Assembly (NCBI GenBank): GCA_940337035.1
Contig: OW679197.1
Coordinates: 41,980,466-42,044,465 of the forward strand
Source of the DNA: Agriotes lineatus
Lineage: Eukaryota > Arthropoda > Insecta > Coleoptera > Elateridae
Length of the DNA: 64,000 nt
Direction: 5' to 3'
The notes beneath the pieces are model-generated. The model was not told the DNA's origin and searched no databases. It was given only the letters and a program-made list of their open reading frames with translations. The translations under genes were made by a program, and so were the position numbers. Positions within the stretch are counted from its first letter, which is position 1. Every line of letters starts with the position of its first letter. Positions 1-12,545 of the stretch are shown piece by piece.

Positions 1-3000
1 AAGTATTTTTATAAAATATGCATACATAAGCCTATGATGAAATACGGAAAACCAATGTTTATGTGTGCTTCAATTTGCATGATCTATAATTTCTATTCGC
101 AAAAATGTAAGATATTTCGAGATAATACCAGTAGTATAATTATAATTGTTACTATTGCCCGCATATATCTTAATTCCTTAATTAGTACATTATCCTGCAG
201 AGGTATTACAGTTACTATATCATGTTATTCAAAGTCGTTCTTTTTTAGAAAACTAGAGATTTACTGTATCTATTTAAACACGTATCTTTAATTTTTCCAT
301 GGCAGCAATATTTTATTATAAGTAAATATATCAATTAGTATATTCTTTTAATCTATGCAAGCCTTGCAAGAAAAAAGTTTAATTATTTACTCTATGTGAT
401 TTGCATAGTTTGTACCAATAGTCACGACATGCAAAATGTACTATATAAAAGGAAAGAGGCTTCTATTTATTGAATTACTACTCTTTTATTAAGTCGCTGT
501 AATCACTCAAGATTTAGTTCAAATAAAACTCGCTCTAATTACAAAGAGCTGGTAAGCGTTAGTTACTGAAAAATAGTATTTAGAACTGCGATTAAAATCT
601 AATTACCTTGAGTACAATTGCAAGAGTAAGCAGTAAGTGGCACACAGGCACGGTTTCATTAATACTGTTTATTGGATTATCTGTCAATCATCCACTTTTA
701 CTGCTAAGGTCGAGATATGGATGCTGAAACTTTCAGATTTATTTCGTTTCATGGTTATTACATCGTGAAAGGAATTGGAGCAGGTAAATATACTTAACTC
801 TTGCGTAGCTGTTCTTGGTAGAAAAATATTTTTTTTGAGTTTCAGTATTTATGAGATTGTAATATATCATTTTCTTGGTCTAATACTTACTAATGCAACT
901 AGTAGACTATGCAAAACTCTCTAGTTAGGTATATGAAGGTGTCAGAAGTAGCATCCAATATTTCTATTAACATGTTCTTAAAAAAACGTTTTGTGTCATT
1001 TGATTTGAGAATGTGTGTACAAGCAACAAATATGTTTATTCATGTAGGGTCGACCAAACTTTTGTTTGATTGAATATCGTTTAGTTATAATTTGAACTTA
1101 TTCAGCCTCGCCAACTTCCATGATTAAACTTCTTTTGTTAAAATGTTTTTGTCGACATTGAAAATAAATCTTAATAGTTGGTAAGTAAAGGATCTCGAAG
1201 TAATTTTTTATTATTTTGACATTTAAATTTAGCATAAAATCACGCAGAATGAATATATTACTGCTCATACAAATGCCAAAGTTTAATATCGTTCAGTTCC
1301 CATTTTATATAGAAATGGAATCTTGTAATGTTGAATCAGTTATCGTAACTACAATACACACAATTTATCTTGATCGAGTTAATGATCCTTGGCATATCGT
1401 TTCCAATGATTAACTACAATAGACACTAATAGTGCACATATGTGAACCGAAACAGAAAAAATTTGAAGAAACATATTTCAAGAATACCATGTGCAGTTTG
1501 GAAAGTGGCTGATAAAACTTCTTTCATTTTAATTCCAAGTTAAGTAAAATATTTGAACTTGGTAGACACCAGCAGAATAAATTATCTCTCAAAGTTTAAA
1601 GGTGAACCATTAAGGTCACCTTACTGCGAAAAATGCCATTTTATCTGTTGTGGACGTTTTCTAATCGCTAAAATTTGTATTTTACTTTGTTTGAATTTGC
1701 ACAATGTTAGAATTTGTTAAGAATTAGTAAAATCGCACCTTGAAAAAATTTCCAATTGTTATTTGCTCTGATTCTAATTCTAGGTATAAATAATCAGAAG
1801 TCACTTTATTGAAAATAATGCAATTGTTTTATTTTACGTAGAATTATTTTAATCTGTTACAATAGTCTGCAATAAAAAATAATTTTTCTAACGTTGATCG
1901 TCATCTTTGTATATGCAACATAATCATAAAAATATATGTTGATAATGGCTTGTTTATTATTAATCGTGAGAGTCTACATCAAATTTTTCTCCTGCCTTCC
2001 AGTGTTAATCATTGCTAGTTATAGCGTTTTCCTCATAGCACGTGCCATCCTTAAACAAAGGCGACCACACGACCATGGCTAGCTCACATCCTTGGTAGTT
2101 AATTGCATGGTTTAAGATTAGGCGATGGTCGTAGGTTAGGAAAAGGCATATAATAATTTGGAAGTACAAGTGGGCGCCAGTCGTTCACTACGACAAAGAG
2201 AAGATCTATCTAACAGTCGGAGACGCCCCTTCAATTACTTTCTCATTTCATACTTTATCCACCCACGATATTTTAAGCATTCTATGTAGAACCTACCTCT
2301 TAAACGTTTTAGACCTCTATGTTTTTTAACCCGAATGGAGAACGAACCAGACATTATATTTGATCATTCAATATTTACGATCAAAATCGAAGTCGTAAGT
2401 AGTTAACAGTTTTGGAAGTTTTAGGAAGTTCTGGTTTATCCAATTTTGCTATTTATTTCAAATTCGCAAGATCAATACTACATAAGAAGGTTGGGGATGC
2501 CGATTCTGGTTGTACAATCCTTAAACGAGGGGTGAGCACAGCCCTAGGTAGCTCTAACTTTCGGCAGAATTATGGTATGAATAAGCATAAGAATTACTAC
2601 AAAATGAGCGACAGCCAAATCTAGCTACCAGAACAAATCACCACCTACCTTGAATGCCTCTTCAACTTAAATCTTCAAAAATAAACGAGCAGGTTCCTGA
2701 AGGGTCTTAGCATAAATACTCAAAGAAAATATAAACCAGTAAAGTAAATGGACCTTTAATAACAATAACAAATATTCAGCATAAATAAGCTGGAGGCTTA
2801 ATTAGGCCCAAAATAAGTAATTAACAAATAATTGAATTTGGAGTCACCTAAATCGTAAAACACAATTATTATGAATTATTAAAATTCGAAACACACTGTA
2901 GAATACAACCAATTAAAAAGTGCTTACGCCAGCATTAGTGTGGCAAAAATTGACATCTGGATGCCATTCAGCCATCCAGTTAATTTTGACTCACAGCTTT

Positions 3001-3729
3001 CTTCTATCGCATGTTAAATAGCTGAACAAGTGACATGACCAGTGCTAGGCGTCTCAAAGACGCTTGTGGATATAAGTATTAGGTACATGCAAAATTTTAG
3101 CCACCCTAACTGATGAAATTATAACGCTTCAAATGTTGCAATAAGCTAGTATTTATCGCGTACAGTTTGATAATCTAACGCTTTCGTAGACGTGTTTATT
3201 CTTAGGCAATAGCCCTTTACCGATAAATAAAACCAGAAAGCTGAAAATCAATTCATATACTCACGAAACATAGTTGGAAACACTGTCATAGCGATCTTAT
3301 AGACCTCAAAAGCCGTTTGCCACAATGAAATCCGGCAACAAGGAGCCGGAGGCTTGGAAGTATTAGGCACGAAAGCAGGCAAAATTACCACGAAATTAGA
3401 ACTCACAAGAAAAAACTAAAAAGGAAAATTCTCACCACATCTGGATATCGGCCTGAACGTGCTTGAAGAGACGCCGCTGTGCATACATCAATTGTTACAG
3501 AAACTTGAGGCTTCCATGGCCTGCGAGTTAAAACTATGCCAAATCCCCGGAGGTGGCTTCTAAATAATTTGTTTCGAGCATACCCTGCTTTAATCACGAC
3601 TCGCTCTCGAAGAAGCGCCCCGCAACGAGAAATTGTCCCCAGGTGTCAATCTCGAAGGTCAAGCATTCCTTGGGCAAACTCAAAAATCACGCCACCCAAA
3701 GAGCGGGGCGGGCTGGAAAGCCATATTTG
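1..3729. other. AT-rich DNA without recognised genes
   Basis: Only short open frames occur, on both strands, and none resembles a known protein. The composition is AT-rich with frequent stops in all frames. The part from about 3,300 to 3,730 is somewhat richer in GC and has overlapping short frames on both strands; it may be an old repeat, but nothing identifies it. Confidence 0.6.
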
Positions 3730-3753
3730 AAAACAACTGCCTCGAGCAACTAT

Positions 3754-4023
3754 TTAATAACGTAACACAAAATCAAATAGTAAAAGGTATATTGAGAAAA
3801 TGTTGAAGATTGTCAGAATTATCGCCTGCGATGGCTGTAACATATCGTACTTGATGGTAAAACCACAGCTTACTCCAATATTCACATCAAATTCTGAAGC
3901 TGCTTCTGCGAAAGATTTGTTGGTATTTATCATGCTACAAGTTTCTTTTTCTGATTTAGCTAAACACGCGATGTCGTCAGCGAACTTTATATGGTTTCTC
4001 CTGTGTTTATTTTCCATTTTCTG
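3754..4023 (-). pseudogene. LINE reverse transcriptase fragment (FADD motif)
   Basis: The minus-strand frame carries HIKFADDIACLAKSEKE followed by a helix-like stretch with SMINT and AASEFDVNIG. This matches the catalytic region of non-LTR retrotransposon RTs: the FADD box holds the two metal-binding aspartates, and the following residues match the usual thumb-side block. The 5' and 3' parts of the protein are missing and the reading is lost on both sides, so it is a decayed fragment. The LINE clade cannot be told from this length. Family assignment rests on motif recognition, not on a database search. Confidence 0.6.
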
Positions 4024-5238
4024 ATGTACAAGTACACCACTTGTAAGGAAGCGATTCTATATATTTTTCTGATTAAATGGGAGTAGCGCGGTGCCGAAAG
4101 ATTTTCTGTAGTTTAAAAACGCTATCGATATGGGTATATATTATATTCGGTGACTTTCTCAATTAATATTCTAATGGTGGCTGATAAAAGTCTAGTATTC
4201 TTTCCATTTAATGTGAATTATAATACCAAGTTCCCCCATATTAGTTTCTTCTCTCCCTCTGTAGAAGAATATATTATGTCTCGATTTTAAAATTTCACAG
4301 TTTTCTCATTTTCGTCTAGCTTTACAAATTCCGAGAATTTGTCCTTCAATTTGGCTTAATTCATGTTCTCTGTGTAGCACTCTTTTTTTCAATAGCATCG
4401 ATGTGACATACGTTGCAATATTTAGCTTTGTTTGGCAGCCTAGTTCTACCCTGTTATTCCTCTCACTCTCTGTCGCTCGTCTCTCTAACAAGTAAAATAT
4501 TTATGTTGAGGTGGTTTTTTCATATGTTAACTTAATAAAACCCAGTAATCAAGTTAAATGGTGTTTAGTTGAATTAAGGGTTGTGAACTTAGCGTCAGGA
4601 GATACACTGAGTACGACGCTCGCTGGTTTCTGGATCGGTGGAGGTAACCTTACAAGGAAGCAGAGGGCCGTGTAGCTGAAGGTGGTGCTGTTGCAGCCAT
4701 CTAGAGTCGGCAGATAATCCTAAGTTTGAAATTAGTTGGGGTTCTTGGTTTCCAAACCGCATAGCCTAGCGGTGGAGTTGATGAGGTGAACGAATACACA
4801 AGTAACCAAGATGAAAATTCTTCTAATCACACGCAAATTAATAAATACAAAGAGATAACACTTACCTGACTAAAGAGATTGTAGTTGGTTGTTTTATTTA
4901 GTATTAAGTGCAAGTGAAGGTATTTTAACGCATATAAACAGCTTAACTTGGAATAATGCAAGAATTCATTTTACCATTCCCTCTATGATATTTAATAAAA
5001 TTATTACTTTAACCAAGTGTTAAAACCCAACCTTGATTTGACTAAAATATTTAGCTATTCAATTACATTTTTACTTAATATTGGTTCAAGAAATTTCTGT
5101 GTAGCTATAAAATATACATTAATATCAAAATAACAATACGCCCATCCACCGCAATATTAAGCAAATCGAAAGGTGGGAAGTTATACTGACACCCCCGATA
5201 AACCAGAATAAACAATAGATCAGATAGCCAAAACGAAA
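4024..5238. other. No recognised feature
   Basis: AT-rich sequence with short frames only. A minus-strand frame at 4,306-4,491 is rich in Arg, Glu and Lys and might be more LINE debris, since it lies upstream on the same strand as the FADD fragment, but no motif supports this. Confidence 0.5.
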
Positions 5239-5545
5239 CAAAAAGCGCCATTAATCGGTCAAACTTTGTCAAAGCAGCTGGCATAGACAACCTTCTAATA
5301 GGCACCTTTGAAATGGCTAAAGATGTGGTAACCAGACTACTCTTTCCCAATATAAACCGTATATGGAAAACTGAAAAAGTTCAAGATGTTTGAAAAATGG
5401 ACTTATGATTAAAGTACCTAAGGAAGGTAGTCTTAGTCATTACTATAGCTGTAAGGGAATGACTCCTCGAAAATAGGTTAACAAAATACTTGCACCCGTG
5501 ATTCTCAATAGTTTTTTCAATGTGGTTGAAGTAAAACTCGGAAAA
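5239..5545 (+). pseudogene. LINE reverse transcriptase N-terminal remnant
   Basis: Plus-strand reading shows KAAGIDNLLIGTFEMAK, then RIWKTEKVQDV, a stop, and after a frame change MIKVPKEGSLSHYYSCKGMT. This order matches the start of many non-LTR RT domains: a GIDN-type block, a helix ending in IWxxExVPxDW, then a lysine-rich block and a RGIT-type block. Stops and at least one frameshift interrupt it. The same block order appears intact in the LINE at 33.3-35.0 kb, but the residues differ enough that this is a different or much older copy. Confidence 0.65.
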
Positions 5546-5589
5546 GATAGAAATAAATACTTAATAGAAACTGATTTACTCTAAACCGT

Positions 5590-6190
5590 AATTTTACTTC
5601 CCTCATCTAAAAGACGAAGGAAGTATTGTAATTACGAAAAAACACCTTCCGAGATTTCTTCAGATCTTTACATTTCGGGGTCACTAGATGACTAAACACC
5701 GGTTTTCTCAATTCCGTTTGTGTCTGTTTGTTGGCGGTGTAATTCAAAATCTATTTGTAGGAGGTAGACGATATTCTGTATGCAGATTATGTCTACGTGG
5801 CATGAAACCGAGAAAATGTCGGAGAAATATATACAGGGTGAGAACCTTAAAAAATAAAATGCTGTTTATTTTTGCGTCAACTGAAAAATAGATAAAAGCA
5901 ATAATTCGCAAATAGGTTACGCTTTACACCTGTCGAAGATGGGGACCAACAGATACGGAGTAATGTCGTAAAAGACTCAAAATGTTTGAAAAAGTCCGTT
6001 CTTTTAAATACAGCCGCTCATCGCCAAGCTAGGAGAGCTCCTCGATGGCCCAATGGATCAGAGACCGGATTTAAATTCGCTTTTGCAGGGCTTGTAGTTC
6101 GAATCCCATCACCAGTAATTTTTTTTATTTGAAATTGATTTAATTCGCATTGCCAAGTTTTTTCTTTTATTGTTTCAGTATTGTTACGAA
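5590..6190 (+). repeat. Interspersed repeat with tRNA-like module, copy A
   Basis: This is the first of three related copies; the others are at 15,041-15,612 (minus) and 35,203-36,030 (plus). Shared blocks in order are: a start near ACTTCCCTC followed by TCTAAAAGAC; a CTGT-rich stretch; GGCGGTGTAATTCAAAA; a block ending in ATATATACAGGGTGA; a tRNA-like module; and a tail containing TTTTTTTATTTG and AATTCGC. No protein is encoded. The tRNA-like module in this copy differs in sequence from the one in the other two. Confidence 0.75.
6036..6118 (+). other. tRNA-like module of copy A (Pol III A/B-box-like)
   Basis: TGGCCCAATGGATCAGAG resembles a tRNA D-arm/A box, and AGTTCGAATCCC, about 55 bases further on, resembles a T-arm/B box. 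The acceptor ends do not pair convincingly, so I do not call a functional tRNA. A tRNA-derived SINE-like promoter is the likelier reading. Confidence 0.55.
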
Positions 6191-6469
6191 TGTGAACATA
6201 TTTTTACTCCTATTTTCTTTTGATCTTTAAAATTGTTTAGTGTCATAACGTCCACTTGCGAGGAAAGTTGTGGGGGTAAAGCACTTTACAGATTATTTAT
6301 GTAAAAGTACTCGTGCTGTTACGATTTCATGTAGTGGAGTGTATATTCTATATGTTCGCTACACTACTAACTGAAGAAAAGAAGAAATAAACGAAGGTAG
6401 ACTCGAAATTCTAAAAAACAAAGCTAAACCACAGGTACTGAGAAACAAGACAGAAAAAATGGTAACCAG

Positions 6470-7440
6470 GACTAGAATATTTGTAATTTGTAATAAAATC
6501 GACTAAGAGAAAATATAAGACAATTCTGTAAAGAAGTAAATTACCAAAAGAGACGATTCCTAAAATTATGTTATGCCAAGATATAATAGGAAACCGGTTT
6601 GGAGGTAAGAGGGCGTAATGGAAAGGTAGAAAAAATAATTTGAAAAATTGTTATACACATGATAATAATTATTTTTATGGTCGGAGACTTAAGAATGCAA
6701 TAATTGGTATATGAGGACTATGCTGGAAAAAGTATTAGAAAAGTTTGTAACATGTAATATCAAGCATTTAGGACTAAAAAAAGCGAAAATAACAATAACA
6801 ATATTTGCCAATCTATAGTATAAGACGGCCGACAAGACAAAGTGTGAAAACTGGAGAGCTATGTAAATGCCGAATATAAATTTTAGAAAATGATTAGAAA
6901 CGTAATTCACACCCACGGAGGAATCCCTGGAGTATTATAATTTAGAGACTAGAATAAATAAATAATCTACAAACCAGATTATTACTATAAGGCAGACAAA
7001 CAAACGCCTAGAGGAAGTATACAAATATTTCATAGAAGCAGCAACAGCACCGAGGATAAAAATAAACACAACAAAAACTAAGTAGATGTTAACAATGACA
7101 AATAAGGAGCGGCACGGAATTTGTAACAAATAATTATTAATAATAATCAATTGTTGTAGGGATTGAACCGATTGAAGTACTTAGTTTAAAGCCTCTAATA
7201 TTACGAGAAACGCTAGATGCAGAAAGACAAGCGGGGCAGGAGAGTAACCGAGGTGTTAAAAGGCAGTAAACTAGAGTGCAAAAAGTAAAACGTAAACTTA
7301 GAACAAGATCGATAGATGATGTGGGAAGGATATTTATGAGATCTTGAGATGCTAAATTGGAAGAAGAAATCTAAAAAACATAAAAGTGATTGCAAAATGT
7401 GTGAAATCCATACAAGAAGGTTGAGGGTGCTGTTATGCCT
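6470..7440 (+). pseudogene. Degenerate LINE RT copy
   Basis: Scattered plus-strand pieces match the order of a non-LTR RT. A GDKT/NWRA-type piece (DKTKCENWRAM) at about 6,833-6,868 matches GDKTQCRNWRAI in the intact LINE at 33.7 kb. YKADKQTLEEVYKYF, then a KINTTKTK-like piece at about 6,990-7,080, match the block after the catalytic site. Stops and frameshifts are frequent, so it is old. The 3' limit is uncertain; 7,150-7,440 may hold the C-terminal part, but with weak support. Confidence 0.5.
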
Positions 7441-8699
7441 GCACCCTTTTAAACATTCAGCCTTCGCAACCCAGGAGATGCTAAAGCCTTTAGCGCAACA
7501 TCAAACAAGGAGTAAGTAAATTTGTTTTTACTAGAGTATCTAGCCTCTATTGGTCAACATTAACTTGATTATACTTTTAAATTGGTATTAGGAATGTAAT
7601 AAGTTTAACCGTCTGTATGTAATTTACTATATCTATACAACTACCTATTTAAAAAAAAACCTATGTAGGCAGGTTTTTTATTAAAAATTATGAAAGAACA
7701 TTTATAATAAACAGTAAATTTGTTGTAAAATAATTATAGTAGAGACAGTACTGTTTGTCAAAATATAACAACTGCCCAAATAATATAAGCTAGATGTAAC
7801 ACATAATGCAACATTTTAAGGTTCTAACAATTAATTACAAAATTTAAAAGTGTATGAGTACTATTGTTACCATCAGAATGCGTCTCTATAACTTTGCAGG
7901 TCTTTGGGCACAGTCTACTTAATTTTGGTGTTTGTGGAGCGTAATTTGAATTTTTCGGGCGCCCTCCTGGTTGAATTTTGTTTTATTCGGTGCTCAGAAG
8001 CGATAATGGATTGGCTTGAATTGACCAGAGTTTATATGGGCAAGCGGTTTTCGTTCAATGAAATTTGCTTTCGTTGATGATAGCGGTTTAGTGCAGCCTT
8101 AGCAGTTTATTGAGAAAGTTCTTCTCAAGCCAATTCTTCTGGGAATTTCTGGGCGCGCACTGGTGGCGCATTTATTGAACGTAGCCCAATTATTTTGGGG
8201 TAAGTCGATTGAAGCATCTACAGTACCGCTTTTGAGACGTTTTTGATTCTATTTTAGGCATTCCTTAATCCTTAGCCGCAGATCCAGAACCCCATTTAAA
8301 CCCTTCGCTGTTCACTGGGTTTTGCAGTTTCACATGAGGCCAATGACCGTGACCCTGTGCGGCCGTGAAGGCACATTTTTGTGCGCTATTGGGGTAATCT
8401 CCGATGTTATGTGCCGGCCATTCGTAAGCATTCAAGTGGGACTGTGTGCTCAACAAAAAGAAGTTGCGTATATGTATGGTTTCCCCTCTTGTTTTTAACA
8501 CTATCGTAATGTTGAGTACAGTGATATTTGCTTTGCTGCAGTTCATGACAGGATTCCTTCAGAATCCTCTGGGATTTATTTTAGACTTTCGCGGTCATTT
8601 ATGATTCGGTTAACGAATCGAGTACGTTAGTGCACTTAATGATTTTCATCCTCGGAGCTTCATTTAGTTTCCCTTACATTCTTAAATAGTTGTTGCTTG
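7441..8699. other. Unrecognised, moderately GC-richer stretch
   Basis: A minus-strand frame of 93 codons at 8,265-8,546 is open and has a soluble-protein-like composition with several Trp and His, but matches no family I recognise and has no clear start context. The rest of the stretch shows no gene. Confidence 0.4.
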
Positions 8700-9165
8700 T
8701 ATTTAATGCAGTTTATATTTGTACATATAAAACCGTTGTAATGGGTAACTTACTCACAAGTCGAGTTTATGTGTTTTGAGGTGCACCTCATTTTTGCATA
8801 TATTTGTGACCTTATTTTGAAATATTCTCCTGTACCTTGTACTGGCCTATATTCAATTTAATATGTCACTATTAAACTGTGATATGAGTACTTTGTTTTT
8901 TTTTGTTGTTGCTGCTACCTGGATTCGTGTGCTTTCTTTTAGATTATTGTGCTATTTTGAGTTTAAGAATTCTCTGTGATTACTGGATACTCTTGTTGTT
9001 AGTTAAAAGATTCGTTGGTCCATGTTTTGGCTTTTTAATTAACGTTTAGTATGTAAAGAACTACATGCCGTCTCCACTGAGGTAGTCCGGTCGGCAATTG
9101 TATCCATATAGTCATTAAATTTTTGAGAAATTTACCCGACGAATCAATTAAGGTAATTAGATAAG
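8700..9165 (+). repeat. Diverged interspersed repeat, copy 1
   Basis: Blocks here recur in the same order at 59,590-60,175: a GAATTCTC block followed by CTGGATAC; AAGATTCGTTGG followed by TTTTGGCTTTT; and a block with GCCGTCT, then CCGG, then AACTGTATCCA or its variant, followed by TAGTCATAAA. The copies are clearly diverged. No coding potential is visible, and the element type is unknown. Confidence 0.55.
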
Positions 9166-9929
9166 TAATATTCCTAGCATATTTGTTGAATATTTTTGTT
9201 GCAATTCGAAATTTATACCCGGGATTTGGGATTTGCCACCTTCTTTTTAGTAATAAGTAAGTTGCTGAAAATTATTCTGCCGTCATTAAACAGATACGTC
9301 GCTGGGTGTTTGTATTTCTTTCGTTTTTTAATTTGACGTCCATATTGTTTTAGCCTCCATCTATAAAAATGGCAATTGCTATTAAACTATTCTGATTTAA
9401 ATTTTTAATTAAAGTACGAACTAAATAACACATGGAAATGAATTTAAAAATTAACTAAATAATATTTTAGCATAGACAAAGCACCCTGTCATAAAAAATA
9501 CTAAAAGATGTGGTATGGGTATTGTCATACCTTGAATGACGTTTGCATCCGTCTTTTAGCGGAGGCATGTTAGCGTTTCATCTAAATGAAATATGGTAAA
9601 TCTATGGATTGGTGGAAATTTTCTATTTTGTATGCTGAGCAACATACTAAAAGTCTTAGGGTCTTCTATGTCGACTTCACAGTGTTTTGAGTGCAACAAG
9701 GGTTTAACAACCAGTAGCTCAGGATATAAAGGGATGACGTCGAGAAACATTGCAACTTTGCATTTGCAGACATTTAAAAACTACTTCATATCTCCAATAC
9801 CAAGAGGAATGGTGCAAAGGTTTTTTGTTTTTATTCTTAAATGATGTATTAGAAAAACTTTACTGTTCAAGTTTGCCCTAATGCCAATAATTTTGTCTTA
9901 ATTTTTATGAATATTAAAAACTGTGTATA

Positions 9930-10316
9930 GTACGTTTTTTTCCTATAAAAATTTTCAAGGTCGAGACAAAATTGGCAAAACTGCTTTTTTTAAATTATTA
10001 GAAAATTTATTTTCGTCAGGTTTTTCTGTAAACGACTTTCGTCACTTTTAAAATTAAATGTAGTAGTGAAGTGTGCAGAGGAACTGTTGGATCTGCATCT
10101 TTAACACACCAGAAGAAGACGTTTACGAAAGAATAGCAAGAGCTTTTGATGTACATAGAACTTTAATGCCAGATATTAAATTTCCCACCAATTTTTAGTT
10201 CTGTAAAGTTACTAAAACAAATTTTACCAACATATATTTTTTAAAGGAATCCAAGTTATACCAACATAAACCCTAAATTCTTTGACCTTGAAAATTTTTA
10301 TAGGAAAAAAACGTAC
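9930..10316. mobile_element. MITE with ~33-bp terminal inverted repeats
   Basis: The left end starts GTACGTTTTTTTCC and continues through TATAAAAATTTTCAAGGTC. The right end is its reverse complement, ending GGAAAAAAACGTAC. The TIRs are nearly perfect over about 33 bp, and the element is about 387 bp. A short plus-strand stretch around 10,090-10,195 reads as a charged helix-like peptide (NTPEEDVYERIARAF), which may be a scrap of transposase, but I cannot assign it. A clear target duplication was not found. Confidence 0.7.
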
Positions 10317-11254
10317 TTTAATTGTTGTGATATTCGAAGTTTTAACGCTCTTGATTGTTTGATACTAACGATATGGAATCATGTTTAATGTCTAATGGTT
10401 CATAAGCTATGATGATAGAGAGATGTTTTTATTTTAATTTACTAAATTTATTTAAATAACTAACTTACTATTAGGTTTCCCGCTCTAACCATGCACTATT
10501 TTGAGACTCTTGTTTAAATGATTAATTCAAATACCAATTATCAGAAGGTTATTCTTGCACTACTTCAGAATATTTTAATCTGCATTTAAATTTGTCTTAG
10601 AATTTGAAAGTATCTAACTTTAATGTGGTTTCGTCCAAATACACAAGTAAAATTTAAAAGTTAAGGCCTAGTCCCACATATCAGTGAAAATCAGTTCCGT
10701 GAAAAGAATATCGTTTGCTTGAATACTTCTCCTGCCAACAATTTCCGAAAAACGTTTTTCATAAACAAGTAAATAATTGTTTCAAGTCCAAATATTATCG
10801 GGCACCTTCTCCCCTTAACCGACGCATCTACACATGTCCGGCACCGCTGCGTATTTTAGCTCTGAGTGTCAGTGCAGCTTTGTACCGTGATTTTATATAT
10901 CGTGGCCGACGATATTCTTGCTATTTCACGGACGTGTTTTGGCGTATAGTCGGTGAATCGTTAGTGCGTATTTGCGAATATGAATGACGAACAACTTATA
11001 GAACTGGTTCGGAATTATCCTGTTCTTTATGATCTATCTAATCCGAAATATATGTACACAAGTTTTAAATTCAATATTTGGAATAAGATAGGATGCAATA
11101 TGTTAAAACGGTTTTCAGACATTCTCAAGTACTCAAATAATTTAATTCAATTAATTAATCCTTCACTTTCTCTTTTCTTCCATGCCTCATGTATCTACAT
11201 CCTCTTCCTCTTCATCCAAAATTATAGCAATCATTACCAATTCCCTATCCGTCC

Positions 11255-11365
11255 ATTACCTGTGGAGTCGGTAACAAAAAATCCGACTCCGACTCCGACT
11301 CCTGATATTTTAGTAGCTTGAATCCGACTCCGACTCCCGAATCCGACTCCGACAGTACTAGAATA
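11255..11365. repeat. CCGACT hexamer simple repeat, block 1
   Basis: Several runs of CCGACTCCGACTCC occur between a GGAGTCGG and a run of about nine C residues. A related block lies at 12,430-12,545, and a short scrap in the opposite orientation near 28,975. It encodes nothing convincing. Confidence 0.75.
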
Positions 11366-12429
11366 TTGATACCCCCCCCCCATTCCTTTTTATCTACCTG
11401 ATAAACTTTACCGGCTCATAACGAATTTCAAAGGTTTTGCGGAATGTGGTTAATTATAATAAATTTCATATTTACAAATATTGCATTCACAGTTTCTAGC
11501 AACGTACTGATTTCACGTACAAATACACAGAGAGGTTTACTAACGTAAATGAGGAAAATGATAAAATTTACTTAAAGAAGAATACATTTCATGGCAAAAT
11601 TTCATAAACGTGCAAATGCCATTGTTATAACAAAACAGTTTTTTGCCTACCTACTAAACTAACAGTACTAACTACATTCTGTAGTAGATTATATTAGATT
11701 ATATTCTTAAGGGGTCATTTACTATCTGCCTACATAATACAAGTTTACTGAGTCATAGGAAATTCAAATAGTTTGAGGTCTGAGCAGGGTTGAGCAGATT
11801 TAAATTATTTGGTTAAAATAATGAATTTAATTTAGTAATTTAATTATCAAAATCATTGATTTAAATAATATTTTTTATATTTTGCCAAATCAAAAAAACA
11901 AATACACAAAAGAAGTGCCCTTCAAATATTGTCAATTAAACAAAGACACCATGAACAGTAACAATATAGCAAAATGCTGAAACTGTTTTAACTTTTAAAA
12001 TACATCTTGAAACAGTTAAAACATGAAAATAAGGTTCACTATAAAAGTTATAAATTAGACGTAATAGTAATAATACTTAGTAATAATACGTACTATGCTT
12101 GTTTTATTGTTAATCACATAAAACAGTTATTGGTAAGATATAGAAAAACCGTCTACTATGCTGTAAAAGGACAAAGTCGGCATTTTTTAAATAGTTTGGT
12201 AGGAATTTAAATTTACAAGCATTGGTCACACTGATTCTAGAACATACTCTGCACACTCGTGGATCTATGAATTAACATATTTATTATGGTAGTGCACGTG
12301 AATTTTCATAAACTAACATAAATAAAGAAAACTCGATTTTTATTAACCCTAAGTCTGTCTTCAAATAGTCAGTACTACAGTCGTCCAAATAGTTTGATAG
12401 CTTTTGGTGTTTTTATAAAAAAAATGATA

Positions 12430-12545
12430 AATGGGAGTCGGAGTCGGGTAATTTATACGGACTCCGACTCCGACTCCGACTCCACCCTAAAAGTTCCGAC
12501 TCCTCGACTCCGACTCCCGACTTCGACTCCGACTCTACAGCCCTG
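12430..12545. repeat. CCGACT hexamer simple repeat, block 2
   Basis: Begins with GGGAGTCGGAGTCGGG on one strand, followed by several CCGACTCCGACT units, so both orientations of the hexamer occur within about 100 bp and can fold back. It is similar to the block at 11.3 kb; the DNA between the two shows no gene. Confidence 0.75.

Noticed and set aside
8265..8546. 93-codon minus-strand frame as a gene
   Set aside because: No recognised domain, no start or splice context, and the region may belong to the diverged repeat that follows.
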